Shown piece by piece: positions 32,285-44,330 of a DNA stretch of 64,000 nucleotides. Positions within the stretch are counted from its first letter, which is position 1. Each line of letters begins with the position of its first letter. The position numbers and the translations under genes are program-made. The notes below the pieces were generated by a model. The model searched no databases, was not told the origin of the DNA, and saw only the letters and a program-made list of their open reading frames with translations. The DNA comes from Ascoidea asiatica (Eukaryota > Ascomycota > Saccharomycetes > Ascoideales > Ascoideaceae). The stretch lies in the NCBI GenBank assembly GCA_001600695.1, contig BCKQ01000015.1:211528-275527 (forward strand), read 5' to 3'.

Positions 32285-33575
32285 TGTCGAATATTATTCT
32301 TATTATAAGTATTCATATTCAATTATTTCCATAATCTCTCTGTAAAAATTTCTATAAATATATTGAGAAAGAAAGGTCTATTTATATTAACTTGGCCGTA
32401 GATCAGCAAGATATATATCTTGTAAATCTTGCCAGCTACTTCCCATAAGTATGGCAAAACGGATGCAACTTGGGAGCCGCAAATAAAGGAGGATATCACT
32501 TTCTACCTGTAATATTTGTGGTTGAAATTACGTCTCCTAATCTCAAACAACAAGTTAGTATTCTGCATCTACAATTCGATTGAAGGTACAAGTAAAATTT
32601 CTGTTTGATAGAACCTACAAGGACTTTCTCTATAAGTTGGTACATTCGGCTATCGGAGTAGCCAATGAATTTCTTGTAGCTAATCAGTAATCAATTAACC
32701 CTCATGAAGCACATGACATCGCGTTGTTCTCCGAGGACCGTTATGCATGGCAAGGCATCACGTCTTCTACAACCGCATATTAGCCCCTCACAGAAATATA
32801 TGAACTAATAACTGCTTTGTACAATTACCAATTGGAATAGGAAACCTGCCGCTCGGCTGTCCGTGAATCCGAATCACTCGAGTATACCGCAATCAAGTTC
32901 CCGTCTCCCTGATTACGTAATCAGTTACCTAATCGGGACCACGCCAGTGAATCTGAGCAATGACATGGAACATTGTACCTGGAGAATACTTCAAGTATCT
33001 CCATGTTACATCTTGTAATCTGTATGCAGACAATACATATTCACTGTTGATTGTAGTTCGAACGAAATATCTAATTATTACTAAGAAGATATCTAATTCA
33101 AATTATAAACAATTGTTAATTAAAATATAAAATGTATAAAAATTATATAAAAAATATGGGAGGTTAGTGCCCTATTTATATTAGTGGTAAATAGGAGCGG
33201 ATAACCCAGCTTAAGAATAAATTTGTAAATTTAGTATGTGAAAGTTCACTTCCCATACTTAAGAAAAGAAATAAAATAAAGTATTGTTCTAGAAGACACT
33301 ACGTCATTCTAAGAACAAACACGAAGATTCCAGTTCATTCGAGATGCACACAGAACTTCGAAGAAAGAATAAATAATGCAGACCCAGAATGTTCCAGTAC
33401 AATTAACATGCACACGGAAGCTCTGAAAACGCAATAGAATGTAGTCGTAGAACAATCTATGCAATCTTAGAAAGTCTAAGAATAGCCTAGAATATTCGAA
33501 AACAATTCCAATAAAAGAATAAAATGATTAACAATCACTGTTAAGGATCACGGCTCGTTTGCTAATACTTGATCA
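32285..33575 (+). repeat. Repeat alpha, copy 1, split by a beta LTR
   Basis: Homologous to 48494-49291 and to about 54945-55600. The homology with the 48.5-kb copy starts sharply at TGTCGAATATT. It includes a long, well-conserved block around 32850-33000 (for example TGTCCGTGAATCCGAATCAC). A 490-bp beta LTR interrupts it at 33048-33537; after that, alpha sequence resumes (CTGTTAAGGATCACGGCTCG) and fades near 33575. Without the insert and its 4-bp duplication it is about 797 bp, against about 798 bp for copy 2. The TG start and the end near CA suggest an LTR, but no target duplication was found. Confidence 0.7.
33048..33537 (+). mobile_element. Solo LTR beta, copy 1 (490 bp), nested in alpha
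   Basis: It starts TGATTGT and ends ACAATCA, a perfect 7-bp terminal inverted repeat with the TG...CA ends of LTRs. It is flanked by the 4-bp direct repeat CTGT (33044-33047 and 33538-33541). The same site without insertion exists in alpha copy 2 (CTGT at 49253-49256). A second copy of identical length lies at 56021-56510. No internal retrotransposon sequence accompanies it, so it is a solo LTR left by recombination. A 4-bp duplication is compatible with Ty3/gypsy-type integrases, but the superfamily is not proven. Confidence 0.9.
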
Positions 33576-33578
33576 ATA

Positions 33579-34612
33579 TGTTGGAAATAATAGAGATCTA
33601 TATATGCTAGGCCATATATTGGTACGAACACCATATGTGGTGAAGGTCTAAAGGACACGTATCTATAGTAGACGTAAAAGCGTTATGTATTATACAATAA
33701 TGTGTGTACACAATGTATAATTATGCATAGAGATGCATAATTACGCATAAATATACATATTGTTCCATAAAGTGCATTAAATTGCATCAAGAATACAACA
33801 ATTCGCATGACCTTGCATGAGTCCGTGTCCAGGTACACAGATAGTCGGATATCATGTGATATTCTAGTCGCATGGCATAGGTCATGAGTGCTTGCGTCAG
33901 GTATAGCGTCCAAAGTAGAAAAGACCTTGAGATTGGTGCCAGCCATATTCGTACAAGCTTTAGGAGCATATTAAAGCTTAGCCACTCGGTACGAGGAGTA
34001 TTAAAGAGGAGTTAGGATTTAGCGCCTATCCGGGTACAAGTTAAATCCGAAAAGCCGATCCAGGTAGGGACGTCTTCTGGATAGCTGGACGGGCTAAGCC
34101 AACAATCATGTGAGATAATGTATAATTGTCCCTGCGTATACCGAATTTTCTCGGAGTAAACAGGAGACTAGTCGAGATAGTCCCGTAAGGGATGTATTCC
34201 GAGTACGGCTTGGGGATTAAAGATTATTCCCGTCAGTTAGTGTGATTCTCTACCGCACTGGAAAGTGGGCTGATTGGTTTTACTATGGTAAAATAGAATT
34301 ATGAATTTGAATTGATTTCTAATCAAGTTTTTAACCATTTTTACAAGGCAAACCTGATTCCCACCCTTATTCTACTACGGAATCCTGGAACTTTTGGGTA
34401 TTCCCGAGAATTCTCGATAGTTCTGGGTACCCCTTAGGAATTCTGAATTAATATAAAACGAATCGATTACCTCTTATTTTTTATATAATTTATTTCGTTT
34501 TCTTTTTAGATCATCGATTAGTACCAGTTAATTTATTAATACATAGTAAGTAAAACATTTGATTATATAATTCGAAATTGAAAATTTGTAAAATGAAAGA
34601 GAATTCACAACA
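33579..34612 (+). mobile_element. LTR gamma, copy 1 (about 1034 bp)
   Basis: It begins TGTTGGAAATAATAGAG and ends ATTCACAACA. Copies lie at 50750-51779 (plus), 41573-42599 (minus) and about 53890-54700 (plus, worn). Lengths of the first three are 1034, 1030 and 1027 bp. Near the 3' side is a TATA-like word (AATATAAAACGAATCG, about 34448-34463) followed by CCTCTTATTTTTT, present in all copies and a likely LTR promoter. Flanking bases do not form a clean target duplication here, and I found no internal coding region or primer-binding site next to it, so it is treated as a solo LTR. Confidence 0.8.
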
Positions 34613-37600
34613 CTAATTTTGTAATTCACCAAATTCTTCTTATTTGAAAGGAAAAAATACGTCAACTTTTTCACGTACAGCCCAGGTTTTATACAATGTT
34701 CAAAAAGAAAGCAGCAAAATCCTTAAAGTAGCTGGTATATGACAGATCTCTATATTCATGTGAATCAATTTGTTACACAAAATACTATATTAAATTTCTC
34801 AGTAACAAATGATATTAATATCTTAGGCACCCTTACAGTTTTTACCACTTTCTTTGAAAATATATACGTAACAATAAGCAGGGGCAAAAAGGTAATGGAG
34901 TCAAATCTTAATTCAAGGCTTAGATCCGATCTTCATAAGTAATGAGATATGAGAAATTTGACTTTTGGAATTCTATTATTCTTATATATAAAATTTGGTA
35001 AGGATTATTCAAAAAAAAAAATTATTAAATAAAATAAAAAGAAAAGGAAAGGTCTGTTTATATTAGTTTCATCGAGGAAAATGATATAAAGAAAAGTAAT
35101 AATTTGATAAAATTATAGTCTACAATCCATAGTGGAATTCGGTTTGACTATGTAATCTGAAAATTAAAACCTGATTTCAAATTCAAATATTACAATTTGT
35201 ACTCTTAGCATATCGTGTGCTACAAATGTAAAATTTTATTCAAGGCATAAATGGTATAAGCTCAAATTAAAGAAGTCCCTGATCTCCTTTGCTGGAGGAA
35301 GAGAGAAGAAAGGTATTTTCGTGTATTTATATATCACGAATCAAGGGAGAGTTTAGGACTCAAGCTCGGTCAAATAACGCATAAGATGTGGCGCACTAAG
35401 AGGGTAACATCATACATTGTGTGACACAATGAGTGACAGGCCCCTTAAAGCCTGATATCTTAACACATGGCCATAGCATAGTACATGACATATATGCACG
35501 TAACAAGTATAAATAGAAGACTCTGGAAACCTGTCTTAGAAATAGAATTCTTCTATTGGATTCTAACAATAAGCACCTGTTAAATATTTATACATCAAAG
35601 TGCAATTGCTTCGATCAGACAGTGTTTATAATATATCTGAGCCAAAAAATGTTAATTCTTTTTGAATACAAAAATGGTAGCAAAACCTGGATTCAAATAC
35701 TTCCTCTAATAAGAAGTGATCCAGTGGTATCAAAAACCAGGGTCCAAAATTTAACGATTTCTATTTTTTCATACACAACAAATCAAGATCAAAAATTGAC
35801 GCCAGATATATTTTTGATCACCCGCGGAACACCGGGCATTCAGAAATTGGGAACAAAACAATTAACCTTAGTTTTTCCGCTCCTACACGTATCAATCATC
35901 AGGATCAAGTAGTTTGCATATTGTTTTATGGTTCTCATCATATGAAGCAAATTGAAATCTAGGACGTAAAGATGAAAAAAATATCTGAAAAAAGTCTTCT
36001 GGCTCGCTCAAATGGTTTACTCTAACTACAAAATGTACTGCCTCTTCAAGAGCCACACCTAACTAACATTAAAAAGCGCATATATGGCGGTTGGCTACCA
36101 AGAAATTAGCGGCATATTAAATCCCACGTATTTGGGGGATAGGGCATCTGGATATGTACGTGGCAGGTGGCAGCAAAACATGTTAAATTATTGTCCACGC
36201 TATTCAACGGTGGCTGTCGGAATCCGGATCCCCAACCAGCAGCCCATTTATTTTACTTGTGCGCTGTTGATTAACTTAGCAATAATAATTTTATGCTTTT
36301 GAAAACAGTTTAAACTTTAAAACTTTTTCCTATAAAGGCACTGTTCTCTCTTTATTTTTTCAGTTTTTTGTTTTATTTTTTTTTTTTTTTTGGAATTTAT
36401 ACTATTTTTCATTTGTAAACTAAATGTCCCAGGGAGGTGGAAACAATTGAAGGAAGCCGTTTTTTTCAATGAATATTATCCAAGATTATTTTCCAAGTTT
36501 TTAGGCATTAGTTGGCTTTGCGGTTGGCTGTGGTCTCATGAAACATCAGCAGAACTTTACGACAAAAGTGTTGCTTACTTATGTCCCTGCTGAGGTGGTC
36601 CTTATGTATCATTATTTGCCTCATGTCTACGATAATAATGAGACTTAAGAAGTTAACATGATACTAACAAGGTTTGTCAGAAACGCCAAGATGAGGGCTT
36701 CCAATAATCACATAAAAAAAGGTATGTGTTGTTTTCTAATAATTTTTTTTCTTTACATCTTAAATATGTTGTTCTAAATCGGTGTTGCTAACAATTTTTA
36801 TAGATTATACTGACGGATATGAATAACATGGTGGTTAATTACCTGGTTACATACTTTTCTTGTTGTCTATATGGTTCTCATGATCGGTTTTTACTTGGTT
36901 TGTTATATTTTTGACTTTTGTATTCCATAGAATAGTTATTTTTTTAATGTTTTTTCTTACAAATATTCCAATTGAAAAGCTCATTTTCCCAGAATGTAAA
37001 TCAAATATTTTTTCATATCCTAAATTGGATTTTCTTTATCCTAATCCTCTTCGTTTAAGGAACAGGAGTTTCAGGGCTTGTTTTTGGGGTTAAAAGCCTT
37101 GCACTGACACAGCAGGTGGTCAATATCCGCAAACTTCATTTTACTAATGTACGAGTTTCTAGTAAAGCCCAAAAGTTTGGCCATGGTAGTAACCGTAGTT
37201 TTAAATTCGGGAGAAGTCATCCGTATTTGGACTTTTTTTCTCCTATATATAGGCGCATGACGGGGTTGTCCTCGGCGTGCTGTCGCATAAGTAAAGCTTT
37301 ACGATCGAATTACAGGATGCTGTTTTTAAAACTTTTCTAAATTGTCTGGGCTCTATTTCTTGGGTGGAGTGTACTTTGACGCTTAGGTATGCTTGATTAT
37401 GTACAGATATTATTTAATATTGGTATACATGCTGCACCTTTTTGAATTGTTACCATACTGGGACATGTAAGGTAACAAAGCAAAACTTGGGTATCCACGG
37501 TGGTCAATCTCATCTAATGGAGTAATACATAAATCACAATATTAAAAGGAACGTTTTCAACTAATAATTCTAGCTTTCAACAATTAATTGTAACATTCTT

Positions 37601-40118
37601 TTTTGAATACTTCACTAATGTAATGGACAAAGCCCAATATTCTAAGGGAAGAACCATCTTGAGCCATTAACCAATTACACTCAGCTTGAGTAGTTTGTTT
37701 TTTCTTCAATAGTTTACTCAACATTACCACTGAAACGCGTATAATTTCCTCCACTATTATTCTCTTAGCTTGGGGATGTAATGTTTGAGAAGAGGTCTGG
37801 ACAATTTCTTTTTATGCTTGATATATTGAGGAGCATATATCGACAGAAAGAGAAAAACAAGAGAAAAGAAACACGAAAACAAATGTTGATTGTAAATTGT
37901 AGATTGGGAATTGTAGATGTAACTCTCGATAGTTTGGAAAGTTGATAAACATAGGAGGAAAGACAGAGATATTTATAAGTATCCCGGTCATAGAACTATC
38001 CAGATGGCTCAGGAAAGCGAGGTCACTCAAAGGAGACTGAATGAAAACCTCCACAAGCTTAGGGGAACCGTTACACTGATTGTGCTACCCCGGAAAGCGG
38101 AACACTATAAAATTTATGCAAATTGTTTAAAATAAACCAAGAAAGACAGGGGCAAGCCAAAAAGCAAGGCCTATGATCGGCAGATGGCCGGCAGATATAG
38201 TACCTACCGTGATAGCCCCGACCAACATCGAACATCCTTGATTTACCAATCTTCCGGCCAATTAACTTCATTCACACCGTTGCTATTCCCTTGCCAGTAG
38301 ATTTCAACAGTTCATTCGCTTCTTTTAATAAACTACTGAAGTCTTCTTTTGCTATTTTCTCTTTTTGGCTCTAAACGACGAGAAAGAATTCTTTCTAATA
38401 TTTTTTCGAATCTGTTCTTTAAACTGCCATTCCATTTTTTGATCTGTTGCAGTGAATACTCATGACAACCATGAATACCCCCGATATTGGATGGGGATTC
38501 CATTGCTTGATTATCAATGAATTCCCACATTTTCGCTTATGTTTCGAACATTTTGGGCAATTCTGTTGTTTCTTTAGCATTTGTCATTTAAATTGTTTAT
38601 ATTCACATTATCCAACGCACACGCCAACTTGCTTTTCCCATTTGCAAACCGTAATAATAAGTTGGTCGCAGGCAACACCATTTTAGTTCTGTAGTAGGGC
38701 AATTTTGCTCAAGTTTTTTTTCTATGACAGAAGTCCTAAGGGCCTGTCAGATAGGCTTCTTGTTAAATGAAGTGCTAAATTGTTAAACAAAAAACGGGAC
38801 AAATTTCATGTGGGTTTCTTGAAATCGGGCATGGAGAAAAAAATCATGAAATTTTAGTTTTCTCTACCCCTGAATTTAAGTGGGAAATCTAACGACATTC
38901 AATAAATAAATGGAGGAGATAACTCCACTTCTCCCGTAACTGGATCTCTAGCTGTCTGCCAGTTATTCGGGGAAGTCACGCGGCTTCCTCTTGTATTTAC
39001 ACTAATCAAAAAACAAATTGTGCAAAATTGCTCTAGTAAACCTCATTTAAACTTTCCACCCCAAATGTGCGACTGTAGTAATTTTTGTTTGTCCAGGAAA
39101 AATTAGTTTATAATATTTTTAATTTTGATCTTAAACAACCTACTGAGTCCAGTCAAGTTAAAAATAAAACTCTTAATTAATGTAAAATTAAATTACTAGA
39201 AAAACATCTGACATGATCTGAGGAGCTTCGCAAAGACCTTATTACTAGAGAAACCAAAGTTTCAGATTCCTAAGAAGGCCAATTTCATTTATTCGAAATT
39301 TTTGTTTTTAAAGGTTAATCACAATAGTGACAATTCGTTTAAACGTAATGAACTTTTATTTTTACTGCATACAGTCCAGAAACAAAAATACATACTTGGG
39401 CAGGTGATTTGAAGCGTCGGTTTTTCAACTTTCCATTTTTGTTATTTTACTAACACCGTAAACCCAAATAACAAAAAGGAACACCACGCCTTATTTAAAA
39501 GCACCCACAGGTGGAAAACTATTGAATGTGGCACCTCTAAAGTGGCCAAAACCAAAGGTTTTTAATTGCTTTTTTAACTGGATTTTAAATAGTTTCGTGA
39601 TTAAAAAGATTAAAATGGCCGGAGCCTTTCACTGATCTGTCTAGGAACATATAATTTTTAAGCTGTTTTACCTAAAATTTAGAAAAGGGTATTTTCGATA
39701 CAATTATAATAAATATCAGAGAAATTAATTATATTAGAACGTCAAACAACCAAAAACAAGTTATTATATTGGAATCAAAATACTATATTACTAGATTACT
39801 ACATAAAACATTATAAAAATAATGTCCGCCAACAAAAAATAATAATGAAAATAGTTTTAAATACAGTAAAAAAGCAAAATAAAAAAAGACATTTAATTAA
39901 TTTAACAAACAAAATATAAAAGTTAAACGAAATTAAAAATATACAATAAAGAAACCCATAGTCTTGGATTCATTAAGGATAAGTTACGAATTCAAGGCAG
40001 AATTATTTTCTGAATCATTATATTCACCTATACTAATAGTTTAAACATTTTCCGCAATAAAATTTTATCGGTTTGCGGTGTTTTGTATTTTTCATATTTC
40101 TTACTATTTTCATTTTCT
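34613..40118. other. Gene-free 5.5-kb stretch
   Basis: No gene supported. The block 35330-35560 is promoter-like (TATAAATAGAAG near 35510, followed by a 118-codon frame at 35556-35912 of unknown nature) and could be the 3' end of another LTR family, but there is no second copy in the window. Other short frames (36084-36302, 36390-36593, 38071-38271 minus, 38333-38530 minus) carry no recognisable domain. A CPKC motif on the minus strand near 38570 might be a zinc-binding remnant. Confidence 0.4.
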
Positions 40119-41572
40119 TTATTGTTTTGTTTTTTCCTGATTATTCATCAAGTTTGGTGGATTAATGTCTAATTGTTGGAAAAATGCATTGACAACATTT
40201 TTAGTGGATCTGCCGCTTCTAGGAGCAATTGATTCAGTAAAGGTTGCTGATAATGAATCAGCAATTATCCTTTTATTTCGAATTCTGTTATCATCAAGAG
40301 TCTCAGGAGTACTGAAAGAATATTGTAGGGGTTTGAACATTAATAATGGTTCACAATTACCACTTGTAACTAATGGTTTGCTTAATGTTGAAACTTGAGT
40401 ATAATCTTTGGGCCAATCTGTTGTTGAATGTGTTTTAGTAGCTGTGGCAATAGCTCTAGGACTAGATCTAGAAGAAGATTTAGAAGTGGATCTAGATGTT
40501 GCTTTGGAAGTGGTTTCTTTATTACGTTTTGAAAAACTAGTGGATTTGGTTATTAATCTAATTTTGCTCACACCCTTTCAATTTTGTTTTAAATTTCTAT
40601 TTGAATTTGAATTTGAATATGAAGTTTTATTTACAATTTAAATTGGATTTTTTATTTTATTTGCATTTTTATTTGGATTTGATTTTTTCAGTGATTTTTT
40701 AATTGAATTTAAAGTATTATCGTCTGAATGATCTACAAATACAGCACAGCATCTGAAAAAACAATTATAATCCAAAGTTTTATGTCATTTATTTTTCCTT
40801 TCCTTCTATTCTTGGTTTTTGATATCATTTTTTTTAAGTGAATAAATTTGAATTATCATTGATTTATGGAATATGGATGATTAATTTTATTCAATGTTTT
40901 GAATTAAATTCTTCTAAATAATAATTTCTTTTATTAGATGTGTTTAAAAACTCATCCTATATGTCATTTTTTTGATTTGATAAGTTTCATAAAACATTAC
41001 GATCCACCAACAACTTTTGATTACCCTCCAATGCTTTACTTGGATCACAAATATTTTGCGTAGAATTGAATAAATTTATGCTTCAAAGGAATATGATTTA
41101 AAAACCCTTTACAATTATCGACTATGGAAGATAAAAGATCCATTCTAATTTTATTTTCAGCAACAATTGCTTGTTATTTTTTTCTCATTTTATTTGTAAT
41201 TGTAGCCTTGTAGCTTTCATTTTTTCTGCTGCATCTATTGCCTTTTCCTGGGAATCCTTATGTGTAGAACAATCTACAAGTTGTTCAAAAAATACTCAAA
41301 ATAATCCAAAATATTTTACATTTGATTTAATACAGCAATTTTGTTTGGATTTAGTAATTGTTTTTTTTTTCCAATATATAAAGTAATATCTTTGGAATTA
41401 ATAGATGCGGAGCTAAAATTTTTTTTCTAACATTAGTGACAACACTACTAGTTATATCCTCTTTTCTTACAATTGCTTTTGGAGCCCTTTTTGATAATTT
41501 TGAATGATTGAAATTTTCAATATTTTCACATTCACAAAGGGTGAAAGGACAATCACAAGATAATGAATTAAC
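40119..41572 (-). pseudogene. Decayed host-like gene, 3' part
   Basis: The frame 40571 down to the stop at 40119 encodes 150 residues rich in Ser, Thr, Arg and Asn (SKATSRSTSKSSSRSSPRA, then VVNAFFQQLDINPPNLMNN). Coding-like pieces continue upstream on the same strand in other frames, for example DDNTLNSIKKSLKKSNPNK (about 40727-40671), CSTHKDSQEKAIDAAEKMKA (about 41270-41212) and LSKRAPKAIVRKEDITSSVV (about 41500-41440). They reach the edge of an inverted gamma LTR at 41573. Beyond that LTR, similar minus-strand coding resumes, so I infer one large host gene split by the insertion. No family is recognised. Confidence 0.5.
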
Positions 41573-42599
41573 TGTTCTGAGTTTTCATTCAGTTTACAAA
41601 TTCGAATATATACATTTCACTTACTACAAACTATGTATTAATCAATTACCTTGTACAAATCTATGGTCTAAAACAAAAATTAAATAAATTAAATAAAAAA
41701 ATAAGAGGAAATGGATTCCTTTAACATAATTATCATTCCTACGGGGTTCATGACCACCATCGAGAATGCTCGGCATTTCCACAACTTGCTAATTCCTCCG
41801 CAGTATCAAGGGGAAAATCAAGTTCGCCTTGAAAAAAGATTTGAAAACTTGACTAGAAATCATTATAAATGCATATTACAATTTCCCCAAAGTAAAACCA
41901 ATTATCCCGCTTTGCAGTGGGGTTGACAAGGACACTGATTTCCCGGAATAAACTTTAATCCAGAACCCGGGACTCGAAATAGATTTTTAACTGACTAGGA
42001 CCAGCAGTCTCCTGTTTAGTCCGAGCTAATTCGCTATAAGCAATGAGAATTATACTTTATCACCCAGGAAACAACGCTTAGCCAATTGAACCATCCAGAA
42101 GGACTCCCTTCATGGCTCCTGACGGCCTTTCGGATTTAACATTTACCCGAATAGTCGTTAAATGCTAACTCCTTTTTTATTCTTCTGGTTCCGCTGGCTT
42201 AGCTTTAATAGGATCCTACAGGGTTGACGCCCATGTCTCGTAAAATACCCTGCTGGTTTCTGATTTATACTGTATTCCTGACCTGATGCAGCATGTCTTA
42301 TGTTAGGTAATTAGAACATCAATTTTGTCCCACTGTCTGTCCTGCTGTACTGAGAAACATACAAGGTCATGAGAATTCTTGTATTGTTTGTTAAACTTAC
42401 TGCAGCATTCTGCATTCATGTGTCTATTAACGTTTAGTTATGCTTCTCTAAGCATAATTGCTCCTAATGTATACACAATCCTTCATAATACATGACTGCC
42501 TTACAGCCACTATCGTTACGTGTCTTGGAGACGTGCGCCACCTATGGTGTTGGAACCAATATATGCCTTAGCTTATATAGATCTCTATTATTTTCAATA
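41573..42599 (-). mobile_element. Solo LTR gamma, copy 3 (minus, about 1027 bp)
   Basis: This is the reverse complement of the gamma family: its 5' end reads TATTGAAAATAATAGAG at 42599 and it ends CAGAACA at 41573. Flanking 5-bp sequences in its own orientation are ATTAA and GTTAA, matching at four of five positions, so a 5-bp target duplication with one later change is likely. Coding-like minus-strand sequence lies on both sides, which makes this a probable insertion into a gene. Confidence 0.82.
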
Positions 42600-44330
42600 T
42601 TAATAGATCCATTGCTAAAGAAGAAGATTCAACTTTTAAAACAATATTGATAACATGACTACATAATTCTCTTTCACATTCATATTGACTAATATTAGTA
42701 TTCTTGGATTTATTTACTAAATTTTTAAAACCAATATGATAAGACAAACATCTCGGTTTTCAAAAAGACTATAACATAACAGGAATCACCTGATTAGAGA
42801 ACTGCAATCCTTGGCGTCAATTGGATATTTATTATATACCCTACTATAATCTTTCAGTTCGAGCACTACTATTTAAGTTATTACTAATCCTGTATCATTG
42901 AAACTTTTTAAATCAATAATTAATCGAAGCACCTTTTCATAAGAATTGAAAACTCTCAAAGTTTTATTGAAATAACAAAATAACTGAAAATGAGTTTAAT
43001 AGAAAAATATCTCTCATGTTTTACCACCTGTTAAAACCACATATCAACTCAAAGCTTCAGCAACTGAAAAGATTTATTTAGCAAAATGGCATTTGACACA
43101 ATACACTGTAAATTATCTTTAGCAATTTGTTGATAAATTAAACTAACAAAAGGAATAGTCAAGAGTTTTCTAAAGTTTTGTGGACTGACATCACCTTCAC
43201 CAAATTTATCAACATTAGCATATGGTATCATTAAAAAAAGTTTATCAATTTTTTGATATTTCTCCTTTTTATATGATATATTTAAACGATTTCGAGATGA
43301 ACGGTCTACTGTCATATTAGGGGTGAACCAGGGAGGCAATTTTAATGATAAATTGAATGATAAAGAGGAGTAAATTGTTTGTTGTTATCACTAGGTAAAA
43401 CTAGTTCTTTTGATGTAGATACAGCGTCTCTTTTATTATATTTATCATGATAGTTACTTTTATAGTTATTATTATAGCTAATATTATCATTTTGAATATT
43501 CTAGAATTCATTATTATCATGCGCATTGGATCTTCATTAATATCATCTTCATTGGTATCATCTTCATTATAATCTTCATCAACAACTAATTTCATATTAT
43601 TAGCTTGATTATTAACATTATTATTACTATTTCATAAATTAACATTCTTATTAGTATTTAATAAATTAACCGTATTATTTCACCATTTGATTGATTAAGA
43701 TCATTATTAGTTAATTTACTATTAGGATTTAATTCAATATTATTTAATTCAATATTATTATTAATATTATTATCAATATTGTTATTATTATTATTGGTAC
43801 TTTTTTTTAAAATAGCATTCTTATATTGTACATTATTATCTTAATAATAATATGATTGATTATTGTCTCCTTTGCTATAGTTTTCTTTATTATTTTCATC
43901 AGAAATTGATCCAAGAATATAGTTATTATCAGCATATACTTTGTTTTCTTTAATCTCTTCCTTATCCTCATCTGAGCTGTGGGTATTACCGCACCTCCCA
44001 TACTCCGAGTTTCATCTGAGGCAGACGGACTACTGGAACCTTCAGATCGAAACCTTTGATTTTCCGAACTAATATTAATTATATCTTCAACATTTGCAGA
44101 AACTTCTAGATTGTAAGACCCAACTTTTCAGCCACGGATTTAGATGTTAGATGATTATCAGTATCTTCTGCGGCACAATAAGTTATCGCATCTGTTGTTT
44201 CAGAAGTACCAGTAACCACTATTCATTACCATTCTGTTTTACCAGGACATTTTCTATTTCACTTGGAGGTTCATTTTGTTTTGTATCAAAATCAAGCAGT
44301 CTTACAGTAGCAACATAATAAGTAGTTAAC
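42600..44330 (-). pseudogene. Decayed host-like gene, 5' part
   Basis: The minus strand carries coding-like pieces with stops and frame changes. From 5' to 3' these are VTGTSETTDAITYCAAEDTD (about 44218-44160), an Asn/Asp-rich region around 43980-43430 in which several frames read NNNN and DEDYNEDD, then a 96-codon open piece at 43049-43339 (DKLFLMIPYANVDKFGEGD and VSPQNFRKLLTIPFVS). Beyond it lie LRVFNSYEKVLRLIIDLKSF (about 42957-42895) and YECERELCSHVINIVLKVES, ending at the gamma LTR. Together with the 3' part beyond the LTR this would be a gene of roughly 1000 codons. The protein is not recognised; the central Asn/Asp tract is like those of regulatory or cytoskeletal proteins in AT-rich yeasts. 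Confidence 0.5.

Noticed and set aside
35041-35075. Short match to alpha (GGTCTGTTTATATTAG) suggesting a fourth alpha copy
   Set aside because: Only about 20 bp match and the sequence on both sides does not continue the alpha alignment.
35330-35912. Possible additional LTR (TATAAATAGAAG region) followed by a Gag-like ORF
   Set aside because: There is no second copy in the window, no clear TG...CA ends, no target duplication and no recognisable primer-binding site.
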